A stretch of 64,000 nucleotides of DNA, taken from assembly GCA_964016885.1 (NCBI GenBank), contig OZ024757.1, positions 27,773,954-27,837,953 of the forward strand. Reading direction: 5' to 3'. A program made the translations under genes and the position numbers. Below, piece after piece: positions 53,935-63,113 of this stretch. The number at the start of each line of letters is the position of its first letter. Within the stretch, counting starts at the first letter, position 1. A model generated the notes under the pieces. That model searched no databases. It saw only the letters and a list, made by a program, of their open reading frames with translations, and was not told where the DNA came from. This DNA is from Eledone cirrhosa. Taxonomy: Eukaryota; Mollusca; Cephalopoda; Octopoda; Eledonidae.

Positions 53935-54795
53935 TAGGATGAATGCAGTGAATTTGACAGGGTTAGAACGTTGAACAGCAGGCTTTATAGTGTTCATACT
54001 GGTTCTCTGTGCTCAAATCTTACTATGGTCAACTTTGCCTTTCATTTTTTCGAGGTCCAGTACTGGGGTTGATTCTTCCTCTATATCTCTTTCTCACTTC
54101 CTCTCTCACACTCTCTATCCTTCTCTGGAAGAAATTGGCTATGTTCACACCTAAGCTCTGCCAGGTTTAAAGTGCCCAAGACACATCACAACAGCACCCC
54201 TACAACTCCATCAGGAGTTACAGGTCTGTATATACACACATTAGTGGAATGGTTTTTAACAAACTGAATCATTATCAGAATACTGTTGGAGTAAGTGTGT
54301 TTATTAATCCTTTTAAAACCAATATTCTTGAAATTGTCTCTGGTTTGGTTTTATGAAACAAAGCCTTTCGTATTAAAATGTTCATATTTAAATTTAAACC
54401 AATCTTCATAATTTTATCTATGAACATTTTTTTAAAGTTATCTTTCAAACACCAGCTTAATGAAAGAGTTAGTTATTTTACTAAATCCCTAAAAATTCTT
54501 GATTACTTTCATAAAGATTTGAAAATCATATGCTGAGGTTTTTAATAGAAATATGCTGACAGGATAAATGGGATGGTTTTTAACAAATTAAGGTATCATT
54601 GACATACTGTTGGGGCAAGTGAAGTTTTATGGCTAAATGTTCTTGCTTATTTCCTTACAAGGCAGTGAATTGTTAGTTATTAGTGTGTTGGATTAAATGC
54701 CTCAGTATTCGTTATGCCTCATTGCACTCTGCATTCAAATACTGCCATGGTCCACTCAACTTTCATTTTATTAGTTTGGTGAATACAACACCAGC
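53935..54795 (+). repeat. Two diverged SINE family A copies around MITE family D
   Basis: 53935-54085 (GTGCTCAAATCTTACTATGG, TTTCGAGGTCCAGTACTGGG). 54305-54572 family D, with CTTTTAAAACCAATATTCTT start, GTTATTTTACTAAATCCC and GAAATATGCTGAC. 54685-54795 SINE A with TGCATTCAAATACTGCCATG. Confidence 0.6.
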
Positions 54796-54799
54796 CCAG

Positions 54800-55245
54800 A
54801 GATAGTGGATTTGCTGAATTATTAAAATATTGGACAGGATGCATTTGTGGTGTCTGTTTCACTTCTGTGCTGTCACAGGAAAAACCTGGTTAATGGTAAT
54901 AGTAATGGTAAGATTAAAACTCCAGAGTATTTGATCAGTAATGCAATATATATTCAGATACCAAGTAACTAAGTGGTTGAGATATTTTATTGACCCAAGC
55001 AAAGTAAGTTAAAACTTTGCTGCCGGTGTTCAGCTGTTGTGTTTCCTTAAGAAACATAACATTATATTCTACTTTGATCAAGATCAATGTTACTGAAAAT
55101 GAATATTGCTTCTCATGCTTTTGTGTGCAAGACATTTGAAAGGTCAGTAGACAAGAGTAAACATTTCATAACCAACTAACTATAAAATGGTATTTGCTGT
55201 ATGTTCAAACAAAAAAATTGAATTTACAGATACCATACTAGCCTG
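54800..55245. other. Intergenic, no gene seen
   Basis: No repeat family or exon recognised. Confidence 0.35.
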
Positions 55246-55249
55246 AAGC

Positions 55250-55560
55250 ATCAGCATCATCATTGTTTAATGTCTATTTTCCATGCTTGCATGGATTAAA
55301 CAGGCTGTTACATGATGAGACTACACTGGTCAGATGACCACGTATTGCTTATATATTCCAGTACAGGTTTGATTTTCTGTGGTTTTAAGCTTTTCCGAAC
55401 ACCAACTGCCAACCACCTTACAGGGTGTACTGGAAGATGCTTTTTATCATGGCATCAACATTACCACCTTGAAGAGTGGATGAGAGGCTCTTTTTTTTTT
55501 GTGGCACCAGTACAACCTCCTTATGGTGGTCACTTGATCTGTGAAATCAAAGGTCAGCAT
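55250..55560 (-). repeat. SINE family B with modules, reverse
   Basis: (CAT)n, TTTAATGTCTATTTTCCATG, CTTGCATGGATTAAACAGG, then modules ACCTTACAGGGTGTACTGG and ACCTCCTTATGGTGGTCAC. Confidence 0.7.
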
Positions 55561-55609
55561 CAAGTGAGCTGTGGACCATTGAGGTGTTCTTCATTGGCCT
55601 TGGACACTT

Positions 55610-55740
55610 ATCAAATCTTTATATGTAAGATATAATATTATATACATGCCGGGCGCTGAGGTATTCTCTGTGAACCTCATACCTTTCAAAATTTTTATAT
55701 GTAAGACATGATATAATATACATGTGGGCTATGAGTAAAA
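55610..55740. repeat. Direct duplication of about 70 bp
   Basis: TTTATATGTAAGATATAATA at 55617 and TTTATATGTAAGACATGATA at 55694. Confidence 0.65.
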
Positions 55741-56087
55741 CTAAAAAAAAAATATAAAGAGTGGGCTATCCTAAATACACTGCCCTGAAGATAAACAAAA
55801 AACAAAAATGGGATGGTCATGGCAAAAATGTTTTAATCATGTATCTGTTGTTACATTAAAGCTGACCTAGGACTGAGCAACGACAATCACATTGTTGTTG
55901 TATTAGGGCACATTTTTCCTGTCAAATTTTTTTCCATTTCCAGAGATACTTTATCTGATTTTCTCAACTATTATTTATAGTGAACAACTATCATTGTTAT
56001 GGTCTTTTGTATTGTGATGCACACATTTTAGATACACCTACCAAATACATACATCTGTGTGTGTGTATATATATATATACACACACA

Positions 56088-56270
56088 CACTGTAAATGTG
56101 TTTGGTGTTAGGAAGAGCATCCAGCTGTAAAATACCTGGCCAAATTTACTGTCCTGTCGGAGCAAGGTACAGTGTGGGTAGTTTTGGTCAGATTTGTCTC
56201 CCAATGTGGACGACCTGTTTAACCCATACAAGTATGGAAACATTTATGCTAAATGGTAATGAGGATGATA
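56088..56270 (+). repeat. SINE family B 3' half, diverged
   Basis: CACACTGTAAATGTGTTTGG, TGTTAGGAAGAGCATCCAGC, CCATACAAGTATGGAAAC, GATGAGGATGAT. Confidence 0.75.
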
Positions 56271-56784
56271 CACAAGCTTCAGATGTAATAATTTTGATAG
56301 TCCACAAGGGAAGGGCTTAATATATAATAAAGTAAATATGTATGTGCTTGTGTGTGCATGTGTGTGTGAGTGTATATAATAATATATATATATACACACA
56401 CACTCAGACACATGCTAGTTTCTGTGTAGCTGTCTGCTATTTCATCACTTATGTGTTAACATAAAATAAACCAGCTCTGTGACATTTATAGTTCTCACAC
56501 CGCTGTAAGATGAACATTTTGTTTTCCATGTCTGAAATTTTTTTTTTTTTTATTAATAGTAATAATATATCTGGCATGTCAAGAATTGTCTTTGTTTTTT
56601 GTTTTGTTTCATCAGAAATTTCTATTCTCACTTATCAAGGTCATATTAAAATAATCAAAATTTGAAAAAAAAAATGACTTAAATTACCATTTACATTTGT
56701 ACCCGCTCTTGACACTACTAAAAAAAAAAAAAAAAAAGATTTTATATGTATATGTGTATGTATGTATATATGTGTATGTGTGAA

Positions 56785-57045
56785 GGCACGTGGCTTCGTG
56801 GTTATGGTATTCGGCTCACTACCATAAGGTTGTGAGTTCGTTTCCCAGCGATGCGTTGTGTTCCTCAGCAAGACACTTTATTTCCCATTGCTCAACTGGC
56901 AAAAATGAGTTGTACCTGTAATTCGAAGGGCCAGCCTTGTCACATTTAGTGTCACTCTGAATCTCCCTCAGAACTACATTAAGGTTATACATGGAGTGCT
57001 CAGCCACTTGCAAGTTAATTTCACAAGCAGGCTCTTCCATTGATC
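56785..57045 (+). repeat. tRNA-like SINE family T, near full length
   Basis: Box A-like TGGCTTCGTGG and box B-like GTGAGTTCGTTTCCC about 35 bp apart, GCGTTGTGTTCCTCAGCAAG, CACTTTATTTCCCATTGCTC, GTCACTCTGAATCTCCCTC. Confidence 0.75.
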
Positions 57046-57164
57046 AGATCAATTAGAATATTCGTTGTAGTACCCAACAGAGTGCCTCCATCTTTTTATG
57101 TGTATGTATATGTATATATGTATATATATATGTGTGTGTGTGTGTGTATACATACATATATATC

Positions 57165-57260
57165 AAATTGGTTAAGATGTGAGAGCATTGGATTAACTAT
57201 CTTGTGGCATTTGTTCCAGCTCTTACATGCTGAGGTCAACTTTGCCTTTCAATCCATATA
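57165..57260 (+). repeat. SINE family A, head half, diverged
   Basis: GAGAGCATTGGATTAACTAT, TGCTGAGGTCAACTTTGCCT. Confidence 0.55.
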
Positions 57261-57570
57261 TTAATAGCTGTTCAACATAGCTCCATATGCCAGCAATCTC
57301 TGAATATTGAATGTTTCAGCACTTGCCCTACATCTTGGACAAGCCTTACCTGCAGATCATACCTCACCAGCAAAAATATTATTAACATTTGAGTTGACAA
57401 ACCTAGATTTAGATATTTTCTGCTGAATCATTGTTGGATGTTAAGAGTAAATTTGTGATTCTGTCCTTGTATGTGATCTGAAAGGTTCTCCACAAGTATC
57501 TTTGATTGAACCCTTTCAGTCTGTGTTATATTTGGGCTTTAGCTTTTCAAGTATTGATATGTTTATCTAT

Positions 57571-57810
57571 TTTACCCCTTTTTGATACCTAACCACCAAA
57601 AGTTTCCCCTGGTATCTATGATACTAAGCTGTTTTATTTTATCTAAAAATCTTTTAATGTAAGAACATTTCATAAGTTACATCTCAGAGACAGCTTAATA
57701 ATGAGAAAATGATTTTACTAAATCTCTCTAAATGTTTGATTATATGGAAAATGACTTGAAAATCATAGGCAGTGTTTTTTCATTAGAAATATGATAATGA
57801 ATAGGTTAAT
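57571..57810 (+). mobile_element. MITE family D, near complete
   Basis: CCCCTTTTTGATACCTAACC, GGTATCTATGATACTAAGC, TTACTAAATCTCTCTAAATG, ATTAGAAATATGATAATGAA then TAGGTTAA. Confidence 0.65.
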
Positions 57811-57980
57811 CAGATACTTATTGATTTAGCTGATATACAAGGTTCTAAATTCTTGGCTTCTGATTTATACTCTGTGCCTTTGGTCAAAATACTTAACTAC
57901 ATACCCAAGGCAGTATCTTTATTTTAAGAACATATTTTGTAAATTAATTTATCTAATCTTGCTGTTTATATTTTTCACAG

Positions 57981-58041
57981 TTTTATGTTACAGACTTTCC
58001 TCTGACACAGAGACTTTGTTGCTTTATCTCCAATATCTATG
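57981..58041 (+). CDS. Candidate internal exon, 61 bp, unrecognised
   Basis: TATTTTTCACAG acceptor, then in phase 0 FYVTDFPLTQRLCCFISNIY plus one base, then GTGAGATAAG donor (58042). Phase 0 entry fits the phase 0 donor at 40201, giving MAEGGTSYYQ joined to FYVTDFPLTQ. The frame also continues open past the donor for about 45 codons to a TAG. Short, no family recognised, and 17.8 kb from the proposed first exon, so the join is only a hypothesis. Confidence 0.35.
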
Positions 58042-58369
58042 GTGAGATAAGTGGATGTCAGCTATTAATTCCTCACAAAATTTATTTCAATATGCCAATT
58101 GAAAAACACAGACTGTTACAAACGCAGAATATACATTCGGTGTTAGCTGAAAAACATCTAGATATATTCTTTAGTACAGTATAGTATAGTGTGTGTCTGG
58201 TTTAGAATAGTCACACTGTATCCCTGTCTTTTGTAAGAGGTGACTAAAAGTTGGCACTAGGAAGGACATCTAGCCATCTGGACATCTAGACATCTGCCTC
58301 AAAAAGTACCTCATGATTGATATGAACTTTTTTTGACCAAATATGTAATTGTTAGTTTTCTCCCCAAAC

Positions 58370-58590
58370 TTCATCATTACTATTTATCATCTGTTTTCTA
58401 TGCTTGCATGGGTTAGACGAGTTGTTATACACTGAGGTTAGATCAGTCAGATGACCACATCTTGCTCATGCATTCTATTTTGGGGTTGGCTTCTACAGCT
58501 GGGTGCCAACCTCTTTACAGTGTATATGGAGAGTATTTTATCATGGCATCAGCTGTGGCACTTTTTTTTTCATTGCAGCACCAGCAGTAT
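58370..58590 (-). repeat. SINE family B, reverse, diverged
   Basis: ATGCTTGCATGGGTTAGACG, AGATGACCACATCTTGCTCA, TTCTACAGCTGGGTGCC. Confidence 0.7.
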
Positions 58591-58914
58591 ATATATGAAA
58601 TATATATAGATAGACATATATCTTAATTCAGTTAAATCCTCTGCCTATCTTTTTCGGATTTGAAGGGCAGTGTCTCATTAAAATTTTCTTTTCCTTTTCT
58701 TTTTCTAACTCCCAACAAATTAGACAAATCAAATGGTTGTTTGAGGGTCTGCAGTATTGCTGGTTACTTTCTGTCTTGTTAGAAGTGACTTAATAAATAA
58801 ATGAACAAATAACAAGTGGAATGTTCACCTTTGTTAGCTCAGGTTTTTAAGATATTATGGTTAGTGTAAGGTGTTTATTTTGTCTGTGAGTTGGAAAGTG
58901 GAATTTACAGATAT

Positions 58915-59215
58915 GAGTTTGGGTATATAAGTTATTTAATTCATTCAATACATGAGTCTGGACATCTAACTTACCGTATTTCCCGTTGTCGAAGACGCTA
59001 CTTTTTTCCTAAAATAAGTCTCAAAAAAATCTACCATGTGTCCTGGAGGCCGAAGCTTGGTTATTATCTTTTTTCAAATTTTTGGTTGTCAAAATTAAGA
59101 TGTGTCCTCGAGGACGAAGTGTCTTCGGCGCCGGAAAATACGGTACTTCATTCATTATACAAGTCTGGGTATCTAAGTTATTACATTAATTCATTCCATG
59201 TGTCTGGGTATCATT
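58915..59215. repeat. About 40-45-bp minisatellite interrupted by a TIR element
   Basis: Units GGGTATATAAGTTATTTAAT..CATGAGTCTGG, TCTGGGTATCTAAGTTATTA..CATGTGTCTGG. 58972-59145 is foreign to the array. Confidence 0.7.
58972..59145. mobile_element. TIR element (ACCGTATTT type)
   Basis: ACCGTATTTCCCGTTGTCGA with AAGACGC at the left, and TGTCTTCGGCGCCGGAAAAT then ACGGTA at the right: an imperfect inverted repeat of about 25 bp. Interior ATGTGTCCT..GAGG appears twice. 174 bp, noncoding. Confidence 0.75.
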
Positions 59216-59276
59216 GAGACATCGAACGGTTGTAATGGCTACACTTTTATATCTGAATTCTGTAGGAATATTGTTA

Positions 59277-59350
59277 ACCTTTTACTTACCATATTTCTAA
59301 TGAAAAACACTGCCAGTGACCTTCAAACCATTTTGAACATAATTATATCA
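59277..59350 (-). repeat. MITE family D 3' end
   Basis: TTAACCTTTTACTTACCATA, TTTCTAATGAAAAACACTGC, TTCAAACCATTTTGAACAT. Confidence 0.6.
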
Positions 59351-59449
59351 TAGAACGAGAGGCTGGTTCAAGTAGTTTATTTTGAAAAGGAGTTGAACTA
59401 GGTGAGGAGATTGCATGGGCCTTTTCTGAATAAGAAGCTACACTATTTC

Positions 59450-59600
59450 AGATGATCATCATCACTGTTTAATATCTATTTTCTATGCTTGCATGGGTTA
59501 GCTGAGTTGTCATGTTCTAAGACTAGACTAGTCAGGTGACCATGTCTTGCTCATATGTTCCATTTCTGGCTTGGTTTCTACAACAAGATGGTTGGTTACT
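59450..59600 (-). repeat. SINE family B, reverse
   Basis: CATCATCACTGTTTAATATC, ATGCTTGCATGGGTTAGCTG, GTGACCATGTCTTGCTC. Confidence 0.7.
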
Positions 59601-59625
59601 TTTTATGAAATAATTCACTATAGCA

Positions 59626-59937
59626 GACCTGTGAACTCTCCCCATAGGATGGGGAGATCTCCCACCCACTTTGGTGTGGGTCAGAGATGTCTTCTCTTGT
59701 GAAAATGGGTATAGCTTTCATTATGTTTGGGGCGGTGGATTGGCAGTATCGGTAGAGGGTCGGACGCCATGCTTTGACGTTCAAATCCCGCCGAGGTTAA
59801 CTTTGCCTTTCATCCTTACGGGGGTCGATAAAATAAAGTACCAGTAATGCACTGGGTAATTGCTGGCCTTGTGCCAAAAGTAGAAACAATTATGTTTGGG
59901 TTTGTAGAGGTTGACAGGTCTGCTATAGTCTAAGCTT
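59626..59937. mobile_element. TIR element family F, carrying a SINE
   Basis: CAGACCTGTGAACTC left and TTGACAGGTCTG right, with CTATAG on both outer sides. Interior GGGGAGATCTCCC. Interrupted by SINE A at 59732-59888. Confidence 0.75.
59732..59888 (+). mobile_element. SINE family A, internally deleted, 12-bp target duplication
   Basis: Intact head GGATTGGCAGTATCGGTAGA and tail TGCTGGCCTTGTGCCAAAAG. About 30 bp between GCATAGAG-type sequence and the box-B region are missing (CATGCTTTGACGTTCAAATC). ATTATGTTTGGG occurs at 59720-59731 and 59889-59900. Confidence 0.9.
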
Positions 59938-59944
59938 ATTCTAT

Positions 59945-60550
59945 GAAAAACTTACCTCTTTGGTGACCCCCTTCCAAAAAACAAAAAAAAAAGGGGAAAC
60001 GTTACAAAGAATAAAGTACTAGAATTGGCCTAAAACCATCCACAGTCTTAAAAGGTTTACAGCTATCATTTCTTAACTATTTTTATTGATTTTTTTCTCT
60101 TCTGTTCTTTCTTTTATCATTTTATCAGTAAACGAATTTAAGGCTTCAGAGTTTTGTTTTTATTCTTTTATCATTATTATATATTTTTTTCAAATGCCAT
60201 CCAACTTGAAAGGGGTCTGATAATCTATTTGAGCATTCGGTTTCTGAAACAATCTTGCTTGTTTATATTCTTCATGTGTTTCTGTCATTTTTTTTTTTCC
60301 CTCCCATCTTGTGTAAATACCGATTTATTTCTGCAAAGAAAGTTTTTCTGGAAGAAATGAAGGACAAATGATTGTATGTGTGGAGAAATAAGGTGGTGAT
60401 GATGATGATGAAACTGTATATACACATATCTTACTTCTTAGTTAAGGGCCGACTGAATCCATAGACTGAAAAGACTCCTTTGAGGTAGAGAGGTGAGGTG
60501 GGTATTCTTTTCGTGAGATTTAATGATTGATTTACTTTGTAAATGGATCA
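59945..60550. other. AT-rich intergenic, no gene seen
   Basis: T-rich runs; short (GAT)n at 60396-60409. No exon supported. Confidence 0.4.
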
Positions 60551-60559
60551 TCATCAAGG

Positions 60560-60700
60560 CAGCGAATTAGGGAAGTCATTTCAGTACTGGATTAAATGCA
60601 TTGTGATATTTGTTTTGGCTTTTTGCACTCTTGAGTTCAAATCTTCCTGAGGTCAACTTTGCCTTTCATCCTTTCATGATTGATAAATAAATTACAAGTT
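60560..60700 (+). repeat. SINE family A, diverged
   Basis: GTACTGGATTAAATGCATTG, TTGAGTTCAAATCTTCCTGA, TTTCATCCTTTCATGATTGA. Confidence 0.6.
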
Positions 60701-60934
60701 CAGGAAGATGGAATAGAGAAATTGCTAGGGGGTTGTATGTGATTCTTTGTAGTAATTGTTTTGATCCTTTGTGTTCTGAGTCTGCCTTCAACGTCACTAG
60801 TTCCCAATTGTATTAACCCTTGCTTTTCTTTTGGTAAACATAGATTTTTGTCCAACGCTCTAACAATTTTGTCACTCCACAGCCTTCAATAATAATAGTA
60901 ATATTAATCACAACGAAAAAATATTGTGCCTGGT

Positions 60935-61285
60935 TGTAGATGTAGCCTGCCACAAGAGTGCAAGAAAAGGAGGAGAAAATTAACTGATACCAGGATTTAA
61001 AGTGGGAATTAAAAAGGATTTGGGACTGTCATGAGATCAAGGTTGTCCCAATTATCATAGGAGCACTAGGTAACTATCTCGAAGAGTTTTCAAGGATGGT
61101 TAAAGAACATTAGACAAGCTCCCTTTTTTGGAACACTTCAAAAGGCAAGCTTGCTGGGAATACCTCCTGAATACCTCCAATACATCCTGAATATCTGAGA
61201 CTGCAAGTAGTGGCTTGATGTTCATTTGAACAAACTTTCCATCTAAATAACATCAATAACTAAGACTCCAAGAAAATAATAATTA
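60935..61285 (+). pseudogene. LINE C-terminal tail and 3' UTR, second copy
   Basis: Aligns with 1020-1395 along its length: VVDVAC, CCAGGATTTAAAGTGGGAAT, GGAGCACTAGGTAACTATCT, CCAATACATCCTGAATATCT, GTGGCTTGATGTTCATTTGA, AGACTCCAAGAAAATAA. Frameshifts and stops throughout. Confidence 0.7.
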
Positions 61286-61289
61286 TTAT

Positions 61290-61900
61290 TATCATACACT
61301 ATTGATATCTAAATGTTCTCAGTTCTTAACTTCAATTGTTGAACATTTTCGATTTTGAAATTTAATGAAGAAATGTCATGACAACGAGATAAAGAAGAAT
61401 TTTTACTGTATTGATTTCAAATTTCATTTGATTCTTTTCTTTTGTTTTTGTCATATTTAGATATCTGTTTGTTTCTTGTGTGTCTTTGATTAAGGAAATA
61501 ATTTAAAGTTTATCTATATTGTTTTTTTGGTTTTATTTTGCTTTAGTATATTTATTTTATTTCAACAAACAAACAGAGAAATAACTATACAGAAAAAAGA
61601 AAAATCCACTTGTCTCCAAGAAGTGATACGTTTTCTTGAAACTACTTTCTAGAATATAGCTATGGTTTAAATGTTATTGGGTTTATTATGGATTGACTCA
61701 GTACCAGAGATCAATGTTTCTTCTGTATTGATCTTAATGTTGTTATTGATGGCTCCTCCACTCAAGAGGTGGCTGTCTTTTGATGCGACTGCGAGTAAAA
61801 ACATGCGAAAGGTTATAATCATTGAAGTTGTTTATTATATCGAAATTCTATAAAACCCCCATTTCTACACACGTTATTGACATATTCCACAACCTCTTCT
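61290..61900. other. AT-rich intergenic, no gene seen
   Basis: A 60-codon frame at 61671-61853 lacks splice or family support. Confidence 0.35.
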
Positions 61901-61924
61901 GTTAAGGTGAACAGTTAAATATAT

Positions 61925-61976
61925 CAATATATATATATTTCTCTCTATATATATACGTATATATACACACACACAC

Positions 61977-62033
<57 letters not shown>

Positions 62034-62154
62034 GTGGGTAATATTAAATATTATCCAATTATAAGTATGAGAATAGTTCAATGTAAAACAAGTATATTAC
62101 AGAGCTGAAATACTTTATAAACAACAATCAAAGAGTGTTTCGAACATTTAATCA

Positions 62155-62209
<55 letters not shown>
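61925..62209. repeat. Two long (TA)n microsatellites
   Basis: 61979-62031 and 62157-62209, with CTCTCT and CACACA at 61940-61978. Confidence 0.95.
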
Positions 62210-62212
<3 letters not shown>

Positions 62213-62267
62213 CAAATCTTGCAGTTTTGCTTTTTGTTAAATCGCTTGTTAAACATTCATAACCTTC
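62210..62267 (+). repeat. 58-bp exact direct repeat, copy 1
   Basis: GAACAAATCTTGCAGTTTTG through CATTCATAACCTTC. Identical to 62716-62773. Confidence 0.95.
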
Positions 62268-62461
62268 TATCTTAATTCTATCGTATTCTCAAACAAAAAA
62301 AAACAAAATCCTCCCCATTCTACTTATAAATTACTTTAAATATATATAGTATGCTACTTGAAAGTCAAAAAGCCGATCCACCCCTTCACCCTCCTGCTTC
62401 TCCACGAGGGGGCTGCGGTCAGCCACTATCCCCCCCCCCCCTCTCTTTCTTCCCCTCTATC

Positions 62462-62473
62462 TCTCGCTTAGCT

Positions 62474-62508
<35 letters not shown>
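62462..62508. repeat. (CA)n(TA)n microsatellite
   Basis: CACACACACACACACACACA then TATATATA. Confidence 0.95.
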
Positions 62509-62715
62509 AGATAAGTTTTCCTTCATGTTTATCCACTTTGCTTCAATTATTTCTATGATGGACTCATGTAAACCGTAAAGTACAATCCTTCTCTCCATTT
62601 CCACGCTCAATTCCGTACACAGTCCAAACAAACATCCAATCTCGCAAAATCCGAAATCTGTATTTTTTTGTTATCTATTTAAGGTTTAAATACGGTGTTT
62701 TTGTCGTATTGAACA

Positions 62716-62773
62716 GAACAAATCTTGCAGTTTTGCTTTTTGTTAAATCGCTTGTTAAACATTCATAACCTTC
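62716..62773 (+). repeat. 58-bp exact direct repeat, copy 2
   Basis: 506 bp downstream of copy 1, directly left of the LINE leader. Confidence 0.95.
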
Positions 62774-62779
62774 CAGCTA

Positions 62780-63113
62780 GCTACCCCACACCCCTCCCTC
62801 CCGCCCCCACACGCCACCATACCCCTCCCTCCCGCCCCCACACGCCACCATACTTAATACGTGGACCAATCATAAGCCAGAGCCCCCCCCCCCGCATCAC
62901 CACCATTATTATAAGCCAGAGCCACCCACCCCCACCCCCACGCATCACCATTATTATTATTACGAGGACCAAATCATAAGCCAGAGGCCTATACTATCGC
63001 TTGCCCGGTTGCCTTCGATATATGATGGATGGATGGATGGATGGATGGACGGACGGACTGCGGAATCCTTGGAGAGTGGAAGGGAGAGAAAAATCTGGAC
63101 GCCCAGAGCGAAA
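62780..63113 (+). promoter_or_regulatory. LINE 5' leader with C-rich tandem modules
   Basis: CCCCTCCCTCCCGCCCCCAC plus ACGCCACCATA is duplicated (about 62787-62850). CATAAGCCAGAG recurs at 62869, 62911 and 62974 with CGCATCACCA..TTATTAT between. (GATG)n at 63022-63047. No in-frame stop precedes the ORF through much of this. A promoter role is inferred from position. Confidence 0.45.
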
